Part shown: piece by piece, positions 1 through 5,981 of the stretch
Numbering within the stretch: the first letter of the stretch is position 1
Layout of the letters: each line of letters opens with the position of its first letter
Assembly (NCBI GenBank): GCA_023458215.1
Contig: JAEXAJ010000078.1
Span: forward strand, 1-7,365
Length of the DNA stretch: 7,365 nt
Direction of reading: 5' to 3'
Source of the DNA: Bacteroidota bacterium
Lineage (GTDB): Bacteria > Bacteroidota > Bacteroidia > Bacteroidales > Bacteroidaceae
The notes under the pieces: model-generated
The model's input: the letters and a program-made list of their open reading frames with translations, nothing else
What the model was told of the DNA's origin: nothing
Databases searched by the model: none
Made by a program: the position numbers and the translations under genes

Positions 1-128
1 CATTTAATGCGAAGATTAAAGCATTTAGGGCACAGTTTAGAGGAGTAAGAGATAAAGCGTTCTTCTTGTACAGATTGACTAAATTATATGCATAAAAACG
101 AAAGCCCTCAGATTCTTACGTTGATCCC
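1..128 (+). mobile_element. Right-hand end of an ISL3-like insertion sequence (partial)
   Basis: The end of a transposase reading frame (stop at 93-95) is followed by about 30 noncoding bases, and no other gene starts there, which is how an insertion sequence normally finishes. The likely outer edge is the segment 104-128, which read inward from the right begins GGGATCAACGTAAGAATCTG. A terminal repeat starting with a run of G fits ISL3-type elements, but the matching left end is outside the window, so the boundary at 128 is an inference. The flanking direct repeat cannot be checked for the same reason. The element lies just beyond the terminator of the tRNA-Lys gene. Confidence 0.5.
3..95 (+). 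CDS. ISL3-like transposase, C-terminal fragment (cut by window edge)
   Basis: Frame 3 is open from the left edge to a TAA at 93-95 and gives 30 residues: it begins FNAKIKAFRAQFRGVRDKAF and ends FLYRLTKLYA. I recognise this from memory as the extreme C-terminus of the DDE transposases common in Bacteroides (ISL3 type, often carried with a small ISAon1-like upstream ORF), where a motif like SFNAKIKAFR follows the last catalytic acidic residue. The catalytic domain lies outside the window, so activity cannot be judged. The stop falls at the expected C-terminal position, so nothing suggests truncation at this end. The other two forward frames stop at 5 and at 46-48. Confidence 0.7.
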   Translation, partial: FNAKIKAFRAQFRGVRDKAFFLYRLTKLYA

Positions 129-157
129 TTTTCGTGTCTTTGGTCACGGACATTATA

Positions 158-198
158 CAAAGAAAAAACTCCTGCAATACCTTGATATTGTAGGAGTT
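158..198 (-). terminator. Rho-independent terminator of tRNA-Lys
   Basis: Arms at 167-179 (AACTCCTGCAATA) and 186-198 (TATTGTAGGAGTT) form a 13-bp stem around a 6-base loop. Read on the minus strand, the hairpin is followed by TTTTCTTTG, the U-rich tail expected for terminating transcripts from the tRNA-Lys gene that ends 35 bases upstream. One position is G-U on the plus strand and C-A on the minus strand, so the stem folds slightly better in rightward transcripts. It may therefore also block transcription coming out of the insertion sequence. Confidence 0.7.
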
Positions 199-233
199 GT
201 CTTCTTTAAGTCTTGTTTTGACTTGTCTTTCAG

Positions 234-306
234 TGATCCGCTTGGGGCTCGAACCCAAGACCCCAACATTAAAAGTGTTGTGCTCTACCTGCTGAGCTAG
301 CGAATC
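234..306 (-). tRNA. tRNA-Lys (anticodon TTT)
   Basis: The minus strand folds into a complete 73-base cloverleaf. The acceptor stem GATTCGC/GCGGATC has one T-G wobble. The D-arm is GCTC/GAGC, the anticodon stem CAACA/TGTTG encloses the loop CTTTTAA, the variable loop is 5 bases, and the T-arm TTGGG/CCCAA encloses TTCGAGC. The anticodon TTT occupies plus-strand 271-273, which gives lysine (AAA and AAG codons). The discriminator base is A, and the genomic bases that follow are CTG, so the 3' CCA is not encoded and must be added by the tRNA nucleotidyltransferase, as is usual in Bacteroidetes. It appears to be a single-gene transcription unit with its own promoter and terminator. Confidence 0.97.
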
Positions 307-332
307 AATCCTTTATTGCTGTTAAGCGGGTG

Positions 333-363
333 CAAAGATAGGCACTTTTATTTAAAATGCAAG
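333..363 (-). promoter_or_regulatory. Promoter of tRNA-Lys, Bacteroides type
   Basis: On the minus strand the -7 element TATCTTTG (plus 333-340) matches TAnnTTTG exactly. A -33 element CTTG (plus 360-363, consensus TTTG) lies 19 bases upstream, within the spacing usual for the Bacteroides primary sigma factor. The predicted transcription start is about 20 bases before the mature tRNA 5' end at 306, leaving a short leader for RNase P to remove. Confidence 0.75.
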
Positions 364-371
364 GGAATTAT

Positions 372-404
372 AAGAAAAAGTTTGCATTAATTGCGTTGTA
401 AACT
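372..404 (-). terminator. Terminator of the tdk/AI-2E transporter operon
   Basis: Just past the transporter's stop codon (411-413), arms at 379-386 (AGTTTGCA) and 397-404 (TGTAAACT) can pair around a 10-base loop. On the minus strand the hairpin is followed by a T-rich tail (TTTTCTT). One pair is G-U in rightward RNA and a C-A mismatch in leftward RNA. A run of T also follows on the plus strand (406-412), so it could act in both directions. It ends about 9 bases before the -33 element of the tRNA-Lys promoter, keeping the two units apart. Confidence 0.55.
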
Positions 405-410
405 CTTTTT

Positions 411-1517
411 TTATTGATTATCAGGAGATTCTATGCTGCGAAAATTTTCTTTATTAATGATGAAACGTTGATAGTATGAAATCATTAGAGTCGTAAGAGG
501 AAGGGCAATAATCATTCCTAACATACCCATTAATGAGCCCCAAATAGATAGTGATAGCAGGATAATGGCCGGATTCAATCCTGTTATCCTGCCCATAACA
601 CGCGGGACAATAATTCCGTCTTGGATGGCTTGCACAACTGCAAATACGGCTGTGGCTGAGGCTATGATTAGCCAAAAGTTACCTCCTGTATCTGACGCTT
701 TTAGAATGGCAAGTATAATTGTAGGGACAAATCCGATAATTTGCAAATAAGGCACCATGTTTAAAGCACCAATAAAGAGGCCTAAACCTATTGCTAGCGG
801 AAAATCTATTATAAGGAATCCTATGCTGAAAAGGATACCCACACAAAGGGCTACAAATGCCTGTCCCCGAAAATATTTATTCATGCCATCTTTCACGTCG
901 TTTAATAGTTCTACAACGAAAGGACGGTATTTTTGTGGTATAAGATGAGTCCAACCTTCAGAAATACTTTCATAATCTAACAGTATAAAAACAATATATA
1001 GTAGTATAATGAAGAATGTAAAGAAGCTGAATAATAAGTTTATTGATTCTGATAATAGTGCCCATAACCGGGGGACACCTTCTTTTATGGCATCCAATAA
1101 ACCCTCTTCTTTGAAAAGCCGGGTGATGAGTTCTGAATCGATATTTTCACGAAGAAATTCAGATAAAGTTTTAGGAACGTTGCTATTGTAAGATCCACCG
1201 GAAAAATATTCAATCAAAAGGTCTTGTACCCGTCCGAATTCCTGGATCATGGGAGGAACAAGTAAATAGAATGCTGTTCCGCAGACTAACAAAAGAGTGA
1301 ATAGGGCACAAAATATAGAAATAATTCGATACTTTAGTTTTAGTTTATATTGGAAAAATGTGACCAAAGGGTATATTAAGTAAGCAATGAGCCATGCAAT
1401 AAAGAAAGGTAGCAATACACCACTTAAGCGTTTAAGGAGCATAAGTATGCCAATGATAATAAGTCCGAGTATGACACCACGTATAAAACTGTCGAATGTA
1501 ATCTTTTTACGCTCCAT
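411..1517 (-). CDS. AI-2E family (PerM/TqsA-like) inner-membrane transporter
   Basis: This 368-residue polytopic inner-membrane protein has the layout of the AI-2E/PerM (formerly UPF0118) family. Hydrophobic segments lie at about 11-28, 32-55 and 68-88. A soluble, charged stretch follows at about 90-155, and further segments lie at about 157-180, 221-240, 241-272, 281-300 and 316-348. Family signatures are visible: GALNMVPYLQIIGFVPTIIL (250-269) and, near the C-terminus, GLNPAIILLSLSIWGSLMG followed by LGMIIALP (313-340). Length is typical. Family members have been linked to autoinducer-2 export, to cation/proton exchange or to no known substrate. Bacteroides substrates are unknown, so the family name should not be read as proof of quorum-signal transport. 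It lies 25 bases downstream of tdk and is probably co-transcribed with it; no promoter is evident in the gap. The ATG at 1517 precedes the first membrane segment by about ten residues, as expected. Confidence 0.93.
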   Translation of the reverse strand: MERKKITFDSFIRGVILGLIIIGILMLLKRLSGVLLPFFIAWLIAYLIYPLVTFFQYKLKLKYRIISIFCALFTLLLVCGTAFYLLVPPMIQEFGRVQDLLIEYFSGGSYNSNVPKTLSEFLRENIDSELITRLFKEEGLLDAIKEGVPRLWALLSESINLLFSFFTFFIILLYIVFILLDYESISEGWTHLIPQKYRPFVVELLNDVKDGMNKYFRGQAFVALCVGILFSIGFLIIDFPLAIGLGLFIGALNMVPYLQIIGFVPTIILAILKASDTGGNFWLIIASATAVFAVVQAIQDGIIVPRVMGRITGLNPAIILLSLSIWGSLMGMLGMIIALPLTTLMISYYQRFIINKENFRSIESPDNQ

Positions 1518-1542
1518 AAGACTCTAATTTTATTAATTTGGA

Positions 1543-2148
1543 TTATTGCTGTTTGCTCCTTTGATCTTCTTTGATAGCCTGCTGATAGCATTCCCTACAC
1601 AAGGGCTCGTATTCAGCAGTTTCACCGAGCAAAACTTGCTTGTCGTTTTTTACAGTACGATGCGAGAATGAAGCCAATTGTCCACATTTTACACAAATGG
1701 CGTGTACCTTGGATACCTCATCGGCAATAGCGCATAGCCCTGGCATAGGACCGAATGGTACCCCACGGAAATCCATATCCAGTCCGGCTATAATGACGCG
1801 TATTCCATTGTTTGCAAGTTGATTGCACACATCAATTAAACCATTATCAAAGAATTGTGCTTCGTCAATACCTACAACGTCGATTTCAGAAGTAAATAAC
1901 AAAATACTTGCAGACGAATCGATTGGAGTGGAGGCTATTGAATGACTATCATGAGATACTACATCTGCATCAGAATAACGTATATCTATGGCTGGTTTAT
2001 ATATTTCCACTCGTTGTTTGGCAAATTTAGCACGCTTTAATCGCCGTATTAATTCCTCTGTTTTGCCTGAGAACATGGAGCCACAAATGACTTCAATTCT
2101 TCCTCTTCGTTTGGTTTCTTGTATATGATCTTCCGAGAATACTACCAT
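1543..2148 (-). CDS. tdk: Thymidine kinase, type II
   Basis: Cytosolic thymidine kinase (201 residues) that phosphorylates thymidine to dTMP with ATP in pyrimidine salvage. The sequence shows the Walker A loop GSMFSGKT (23-30) and the Walker B/catalytic motif GIDEAQFF (93-100), with E96 as the likely general base. It also has the GLDMDFRG segment (122-129) and a structural zinc site from two CxxC pairs, C152/C155 and C184/C187. Y180, in [10 protein letters not shown], sits in the lasso loop that covers the nucleoside. The roughly 15-residue charged extension before the [10 protein letters not shown] core is common in Bacteroidetes homologues. It is the first gene of a leftward operon with the AI-2E transporter and is divergent from the 171-residue gene. 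A candidate -7 element lies 24-31 bases upstream of the ATG. All key residues are present, so it should be active. Confidence 0.97.
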   Translation of the reverse strand: MVVFSEDHIQETKRRGRIEVICGSMFSGKTEELIRRLKRAKFAKQRVEIYKPAIDIRYSDADVVSHDSHSIASTPIDSSASILLFTSEIDVVGIDEAQFFDNGLIDVCNQLANNGIRVIIAGLDMDFRGVPFGPMPGLCAIADEVSKVHAICVKCGQLASFSHRTVKNDKQVLLGETAEYEPLCRECYQQAIKEDQRSKQQ

Positions 2149-2171
2149 GGTTTAAGGTGTTATATTTTGCG

Positions 2172-2188
2172 CAAAAGTAATACTTTTG
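2172..2188. promoter_or_regulatory. Palindromic divergent promoter element
   Basis: CAAAAGTA, one A, then TACTTTTG form a perfect inverted repeat with 8-base arms. Each arm, read outward on its own strand, is an exact TAnnTTTG -7 element. One would drive tdk leftward (ATG at 2148) and the other the rightward genes. Neither has a convincing TTTG -33 element at 19-21 bases, so strength and use are uncertain. The palindrome could also be a binding site for a dimeric regulator. The two readings are not exclusive. Confidence 0.5.
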
Positions 2189-2221
2189 TTGGCTTTCAGA
2201 GATTTTTTCATTATTTATTTC

Positions 2222-2229
2222 TACATTTG
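2222..2229 (+). promoter_or_regulatory. Candidate -7 element for the rightward operon
   Basis: TACATTTG matches the Bacteroides -7 consensus TAnnTTTG exactly. It would start transcription near 2235, giving a leader of about 20 bases before the ATG at 2258. No good -33 element is visible upstream. If this promoter is used, the ATG at 2240 would have almost no leader, which favours the start at 2258. Confidence 0.45.
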
Positions 2230-2257
2230 CGGCATTAACATGGAGTGTGTTGGAAAT

Positions 2258-2773
2258 ATGCAAACCTTACTTAACGACATAGAACTGGACATTCAGGAAT
2301 TGAAATGTTTGATGCAGGCTATTGCAGGTGATACCAATTCGGCGTTGCGGGTAGTAGCAAAACGTAGTATTCAGCAGATGAAAATGCGCTTGGATGAACT
2401 ACAAAGAAAATTGGATGAAGTGCCTGAAATTGATCCGATCGTGACTCGTGTTATTAATAATGAGGAGGAACAACCTGTTGCCGGTGTTGTTGAGCCTGTA
2501 TTATCTCCAGTAGTTACATCTTCACCTATTCTGGCAGAATGTATTAAACCCTCCAAAGATCTTCGTCATGCTATTAGTTTGAATGACTCTTTTCGATTTA
2601 CTCGTGAACTGTTTGGCGGTGATACATTGCGTATGAATGAGATAGTGCGTCGATTGGGTGAAGCCCCCAATCTGGATAAAGCAATATCTATTTTCAATTC
2701 AGAAGTACAACCGGATGAGGAAAATGAAGCTGTAGTTGATTTCATGGAACTTCTCAAAAAATACTTTAGTTAA
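2258..2773 (+). CDS. Uncharacterised Bacteroidales protein, 171 residues
   Basis: I do not recognise a characterised family. The protein has no signal peptide or membrane segment and is probably cytosolic. Residues 1-54 are predicted to be helical and coiled-coil-like (LNDIELDIQELKCLMQAI, then MKMRLDELQRKLDEV). Residues 60-100 form a low-complexity linker rich in V, P, E and S. Residues 100-171 form a compact domain with the phrase ISLNDSFRFTRELFGGD (106-122), then a helix (MNEIVRRLGE) and an acidic C-terminal helix ending in FMELLKKYFS. From memory, the ISLND-F-RELFGGD phrase recurs in Bacteroidales hypothetical proteins. The start at 2258 was chosen because of GGAA five to eight bases upstream and the -7 element at 2222-2229. 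An in-frame ATG at 2240 would add six residues. It lies 13 bases before rsmI and is probably co-transcribed with it. The reading frame is certainly real; its function is unknown. Confidence 0.85.
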   Translation: MQTLLNDIELDIQELKCLMQAIAGDTNSALRVVAKRSIQQMKMRLDELQRKLDEVPEIDPIVTRVINNEEEQPVAGVVEPVLSPVVTSSPILAECIKPSKDLRHAISLNDSFRFTRELFGGDTLRMNEIVRRLGEAPNLDKAISIFNSEVQPDEENEAVVDFMELLKKYFS

Positions 2774-2786
2774 TTCATCGCTGAAT

Positions 2787-3461
2787 ATGGGAAAGCTTTA
2801 TGTAGTACCTACTCCGGTAGGAAATTTGGAAGATATGACTTTTCGTGCTATCCGAATATTGAAGGAGGCCGACTTGATACTTGCTGAAGATACCCGCACA
2901 TCAGGGATTTTGCTAAAACATTTTGAAATAAAGAACTCAATGCAATCCCACCATAAATTTAATGAACATAAAATGGTGGAAAGTGTTGTTAATAGAATAA
3001 AGGGTGGCGAAACGGTGGCTCTGATTTCTGATGCAGGTACACCTGGAATCTCAGATCCTGGCTTCTTGGTAGTAAGAGAGTGTGTTCGTAACGGCATCGA
3101 AGTGCAATGCCTGCCGGGAGCGACTGCTTTTGTTCCGGCGTTGGTCGCATCCGGATTGCCGAATGAGAAGTTCTGTTTTGAAGGATTTCTTCCACAAAAG
3201 AAAGGACGCATGACACGCTTAAAAACATTGGCGCAAGAATACCGTACGATGGTTTTTTACGAGTCGCCCCATAGATTGGTAAAAGCCTTGACGCAATTTG
3301 CTGAACATTTTGGTGTAGAACGTCAGGCATCTGTTTCGCGAGAGATTTCTAAAATGCATGAAGAAACCGTTCGTGGAACTTTGGCAGAGTTGATTGAACA
3401 TTTTACAACTAATGAGCCTCGTGGCGAAATAGTAATTGTAGTAGCAGGAATAGACGATTAA
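2787..3461 (+). CDS. rsmI: 16S rRNA (cytidine-1402-2'-O)-methyltransferase
   Basis: SAM-dependent tetrapyrrole-methylase-fold enzyme that 2'-O-methylates C1402 of 16S rRNA in the decoding centre, where with RsmH it tunes P-site fidelity. The 224 residues carry the full family signature: LYVVPTPVGNLEDMTFRAI (4-22), LAEDTRTSG (32-40), the FNEH segment (58-61) and LISDAGTPGISDPGF (79-93). These are followed by CLPGATAFVPALVASGLP (108-125), FEGFLPQKKGR (131-141), VFYESPHRL (156-164), SREISKMHEETVRGTLAEL (184-202) and GEIVIVVAG (213-221). It is about 60 residues shorter than the E. coli enzyme because the small C-terminal helical domain is missing; short forms are usual in Bacteroidetes. The frame stays open 17 codons upstream to an ATG at 2736, but that would overlap the preceding gene, and homology begins at 2787. 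Confidence 0.96.
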   Translation: MGKLYVVPTPVGNLEDMTFRAIRILKEADLILAEDTRTSGILLKHFEIKNSMQSHHKFNEHKMVESVVNRIKGGETVALISDAGTPGISDPGFLVVRECVRNGIEVQCLPGATAFVPALVASGLPNEKFCFEGFLPQKKGRMTRLKTLAQEYRTMVFYESPHRLVKALTQFAEHFGVERQASVSREISKMHEETVRGTLAELIEHFTTNEPRGEIVIVVAGIDD

Positions 3462-3495
3462 ATAACTTCATTAACAAAACGTAAATTAAAAGCGT

Positions 3496-4374
3496 ATGAA
3501 AAAGTTAGCTGTTTTGATTGTATGCGGTGCTGTAATGGCATCGTGTAATGGTTTTTCAGGTGGTAGTAAAGACCAGTTGAAAGCTGAAAATGATTCTCTA
3601 TTGATGGAACTGACACAGCGCAATGCTGAATTGGATGAGATGATGGGAACTTTTAATGATATTTCTGAAGGATTTCGTCAAATCAATGCTGCCGAAAGCC
3701 GTGTAGATTTACAACGGGGTGCTGTGGCAGAGGGTTCTTTGAGCGCTAAAGAGCAGATTACTTCTGATATTGAATTCATCCGTAAACAGATGGAAGAAAA
3801 CAAGGAACAGATTTCCAAATTGCAAGCCATGCTGAAAAGTACCAAGAATAATTCTGCACAATTGAAGAAGGCTGTTGAATCTTTGACTCAGGAATTAGTA
3901 GCTAAGACTCAACGTATAGAAGAATTGCAAGCAGAATTGGCTTCTAAAAATATCCGTATTCAAGAATTGGATGCTGCTGTGACCGGATTGTCTGCTGATA
4001 AGGAAATGTTGTCTGCTGAGAATGAAGCAAAATCTAAGACCGTTTCCGAGCAAGACAAGGCTCTGAATAGTGCTTGGTTTGTTTTCGGAACAAAGAAAGA
4101 GTTGAAGGATCAGAAGATCTTGACAAATACCGGACTCTTCAAGAAGGGACAGGTTCTGAAAGACGGAGATATCAACAAAGACTACTTTACACAAGTGGAT
4201 ATCCGTACTACAAAAGAAATCAAATTGTATTCTAAGGATGCTGAAATATTGACGACTCAGCCGACAGGATCTTACTCTTTGGAAAAAGATGATAAGGGAC
4301 AACTCACCTTGAAAATCACCAATCCCAAAGAATTTTGGAGTGTATCTAAGTATTTGGTAATCCAAGTGAAGTAG
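3496..4374 (+). CDS. Coiled-coil surface or periplasmic lipoprotein (Cbp1-like)
   Basis: Predicted lipoprotein of 292 residues. A short signal peptide (MKKLAVLIVCGAV) ends in the lipobox MASC, with C17 as the lipidated residue. After a Gly/Ser spacer, residues about 26-190 form a long, nearly unbroken coiled coil rich in E, K, Q and L. The C-terminal 100 residues form a beta-rich domain beginning near AWFVFGTKKELK (193-204) and ending FWSVSKYLVIQVK. From memory, this layout and tail match Bacteroides proteins annotated as Cbp1-family collagen-binding glycoprotein adhesins; the assignment was not checked by search. D33-S34-L35 fits the Bacteroides O-glycosylation motif D(S/T)(A/I/L/M/T/V). The residues right after C17 lack the acidic surface-export signal, so periplasmic versus surface placement is open. 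It follows rsmI by 34 bases with no terminator between, so read-through is likely; a strong terminator follows it. Confidence 0.85.
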   Translation: MKKLAVLIVCGAVMASCNGFSGGSKDQLKAENDSLLMELTQRNAELDEMMGTFNDISEGFRQINAAESRVDLQRGAVAEGSLSAKEQITSDIEFIRKQMEENKEQISKLQAMLKSTKNNSAQLKKAVESLTQELVAKTQRIEELQAELASKNIRIQELDAAVTGLSADKEMLSAENEAKSKTVSEQDKALNSAWFVFGTKKELKDQKILTNTGLFKKGQVLKDGDINKDYFTQVDIRTTKEIKLYSKDAEILTTQPTGSYSLEKDDKGQLTLKITNPKEFWSVSKYLVIQVK

Positions 4375-4407
4375 CACTTTATTGTGTATTTTTAATCGAA
4401 TAATAAG

Positions 4408-4466
4408 TTGCTGCAGATTTATGCAGAGAATACTTTCTCTGCGTAGTTCTGCGGCAATTTCTTTTT
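4408..4466 (+). terminator. Large nested hairpin terminator
   Basis: The outer arms TTGCTGCAGA (4408-4417) and TCTGCGGCAA (4448-4457) pair with one wobble. The inner arms TGCAGAGAA (4422-4430) and TTCTCTGCG (4435-4443) pair around the loop TACT, and a symmetric 4-by-4 internal loop separates the two stems. TTTCTTTTT follows directly (4458-4466). This is a strong Rho-independent terminator for the lipoprotein transcript. It ends 17 bases before the yjjG start codon, so yjjG depends on read-through or on a promoter I could not locate. Confidence 0.85.
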
Positions 4467-4483
4467 AGTCTTATAGATAGTCT

Positions 4484-5182
4484 ATGGCTTATTCATATAA
4501 AAATCTGTTTTTTGATCTTGACGATACTTTGTGGGCTTTTTCAGAGAATGCACATGATACATTTGAAGAAATGTATTTTAAGTATCATTACGATCGTTAT
4601 TTTGAATCTTTCGAGCATTATTATAAAATTTATGAAGACCGTAATTTGGAGTTGTGGGCAGAATATGGTAATGGCCGGATTACAAAAGAGGACCTGAATC
4701 ACCAACGTTTTCTGTATCCACTGGAAGCTGTTGGTGCGGCAGATGCGGCATTAGCAAAAGCCTTTTCTGATGATTTCTTTTCTGTAATCCCCACTAAAAG
4801 TAAATTAATGCCGTTCGCAAAGGAAGTGTTGGAATATTTATCGGGTAAATATAACTTATATATTCTTTCTAATGGCTTTCAGGAACTTCAATGCCATAAA
4901 ATGCGTTCGGCGGGTATTGCTCACTACTTTAAAAAAGTTATTCTGTCGGATGATATCGGAGTACTGAAACCTTGGCCGGAAATATTTCATTTTGCACTTT
5001 CAGCCACTCAATCCGAATTGAATAATTCACTAATGATAGGTGATAGTTGGGAGAATGATATAACCGGAGCAAAAAATGTGGGTATGCATCAGGCGTTTTA
5101 TAATGTGAATGGTAAAACAGGACTTCCTTTTCGCCCCACCTATCTGATAACTAACTTGAAAGATTTAATGCAAATTTTGTGA
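4484..5182 (+). CDS. yjjG: YjjG-family noncanonical pyrimidine nucleotidase (HAD)
   Basis: Cytosolic HAD-superfamily phosphatase of 232 residues with all four catalytic motifs. Motif I is FFDLDDTLW, with nucleophile D11 and acid/base D13. Motif II is ILSNGF, with S129. Motif III is LKPWPEIF, with K162, and motif IV is IGDSWENDI, with D187 and D192 for magnesium. The helical cap at about 17-100, the absence of a long extra cap and the overall length fit the YjjG subgroup. Such enzymes dephosphorylate pyrimidine nucleoside monophosphates and may clear damaged or non-canonical ones. HAD subfamily assignment by eye is less certain than the fold, and phosphoglycolate phosphatase-like activity is an alternative. 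It lies 17 bases after the terminator at 4408-4466; no TAnnTTTG element was found upstream. Its last bases contain the -33 element of the next gene's promoter. Confidence 0.85.
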   Translation: MAYSYKNLFFDLDDTLWAFSENAHDTFEEMYFKYHYDRYFESFEHYYKIYEDRNLELWAEYGNGRITKEDLNHQRFLYPLEAVGAADAALAKAFSDDFFSVIPTKSKLMPFAKEVLEYLSGKYNLYILSNGFQELQCHKMRSAGIAHYFKKVILSDDIGVLKPWPEIFHFALSATQSELNNSLMIGDSWENDITGAKNVGMHQAFYNVNGKTGLPFRPTYLITNLKDLMQIL

Positions 5183-5208
5183 CATTGTAAGATTTAGTTG
5201 TATTTTTG
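5176..5208 (+). promoter_or_regulatory. Promoter of the MarC-family gene
   Basis: TTTG (5176-5179) and TATTTTTG (5201-5208) match the Bacteroides -33 and -7 consensus sequences with a 21-base spacer, slightly longer than the commonest 19. The -33 element lies inside the last codons of yjjG. Transcription should start near 5214, giving a leader of about 20 bases before the ATG at 5235. The MarC-family gene can therefore be expressed independently of yjjG. Confidence 0.7.
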
Positions 5209-5234
5209 TCAGTAGAAACGTATAATATATAGCT

Positions 5235-5888
5235 ATGGAAACGATCTTACCTTTCGCTTTGCTTTGTTTTACATCATTTTTCACGTTGACCAACCCTCTC
5301 GGTACTATGCCGGTTTTCTTAACCATGACACATGGTATGACGGATAAGGAGAGACAAGCAGTGGTTTCGCGTGCCACATTGGTTGCTTTTGTTACAATTA
5401 TGGTTTTTGCTTTTGCCGGGCAATTTCTTTTCAAATTCTTCGGTATCTCTACGAATGGTTTCCGCATTGCTGGCGGTGTGATTATCTTCAAGATAGGCTA
5501 CGATATGCTACAAGCACGTTATACGCCAATGAAACTGAAAGATGAGGAAATTAAAACTTATGCTGATGATATTTCTATAACACCTCTAGGCATACCGATG
5601 CTATGTGGTCCGGGTGCTATAGCAAATGCAATCGTTTTGATGCAGGATGCCGACTCGTTTGAAATGAAAGGAGTGCTAATAGGTATGATTGCTTTTATCT
5701 ATTTGATTACTTTCTTTATATTGCGTGCTTCAACCCGACTGGTGAAGGTTTTAGGTGAAACAGGAAATAATGTAATGATGCGTTTAATGGGTCTTATTCT
5801 GATGGTTATTGCCGTTGAGTGTTTTGTTAGTGGAGCAAAGCCGATATTAATAGATATATTGAAAGAAGGGGTTGCAAGAGTACTTTAA
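5235..5888 (+). CDS. MarC-family integral membrane protein
   Basis: This 217-residue inner-membrane protein has six predicted membrane segments, near residues 5-28, 45-70, 76-92, 117-136, 144-164 and 182-202. MarC-family signatures are clear: FTLTNPLGTMPVFL (16-29) in the first helix, the matching half-repeat ISITPLGIPMLCGPGAIANA (113-132), and the C-terminal RLMGLILMVIAVECFVSGAK. The two Pro-Gly-containing half-repeats suggest internal duplication, as is usual for this transporter-like fold. Although named after the E. coli mar locus, MarC is not an established antibiotic-resistance factor, and the substrate is unknown. The gene starts 52 bases after yjjG with its own promoter and ends at a hairpin shared with the convergent SusD-like gene. 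Length and motifs are complete. Confidence 0.92.
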   Translation: METILPFALLCFTSFFTLTNPLGTMPVFLTMTHGMTDKERQAVVSRATLVAFVTIMVFAFAGQFLFKFFGISTNGFRIAGGVIIFKIGYDMLQARYTPMKLKDEEIKTYADDISITPLGIPMLCGPGAIANAIVLMQDADSFEMKGVLIGMIAFIYLITFFILRASTRLVKVLGETGNNVMMRLMGLILMVIAVECFVSGAKPILIDILKEGVARVL

Positions 5889-5915
5889 TTTGTTTTTCAT
5901 TCTATATATAAAATG

Positions 5916-5957
5916 AAACAGGGGATATGTCATTCTTACTTCACATCCCCTGTTTTA
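5916..5957. terminator. Bidirectional terminator between convergent genes
   Basis: Arms at 5916-5929 and 5942-5955 pair almost completely. The core AAACAGGGGAT/ATCCCCTGTTT is perfect, and one mismatch lies further in. The tracts flanking the stem become U-containing in both directions: TTTTATTAT on the plus strand and TTTCATTTTATAT on the minus strand. It lies between the stop codons of the MarC-family gene (5888) and the SusD-like gene (5982), so it probably terminates both. Confidence 0.75.
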
Positions 5958-5981
5958 TTATAAGAGCTGCTCTAACTCCTT

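Noticed and set aside
1..48. Short frame-1 end that could be a C-terminus stopping at 46-48
   Set aside because: Frame 3 over the same bases gives a recognisable transposase tail that continues to 93-95.
88..300. Plus-strand 70-codon reading frame starting in the insertion-sequence end
   Set aside because: It runs through the terminator hairpin and antisense across most of the tRNA-Lys gene, and the translation has no domain-like features.
2186..2257. Upstream start (TTG at 2186 or ATG at 2240) for the 171-residue protein
   Set aside because: The added residues would be encoded by the promoter region, including both candidate -7 elements; the ATG at 2258 has the better leader and ribosome-binding context.
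2736..2786. Upstream in-frame ATG for rsmI
   Set aside because: It lies inside the preceding gene, and the family's N-terminal match begins at the ATG at 2787.
2798..3211. Antisense 137-codon frame inside rsmI
   Set aside because: The opposite strand encodes every RsmI motif; the antisense translation shows no family features and no promoter.
3895..4377. Antisense 160-codon frame inside the lipoprotein gene
   Set aside because: It is the shadow of a coiled-coil gene, in which stop codons are rare on the opposite strand because of biased codon use.
5165..5491. Antisense 108-codon frame across the start of the MarC-family gene
   Set aside because: It covers the promoter and the first conserved MarC helices, and has no similarity that I recognise.
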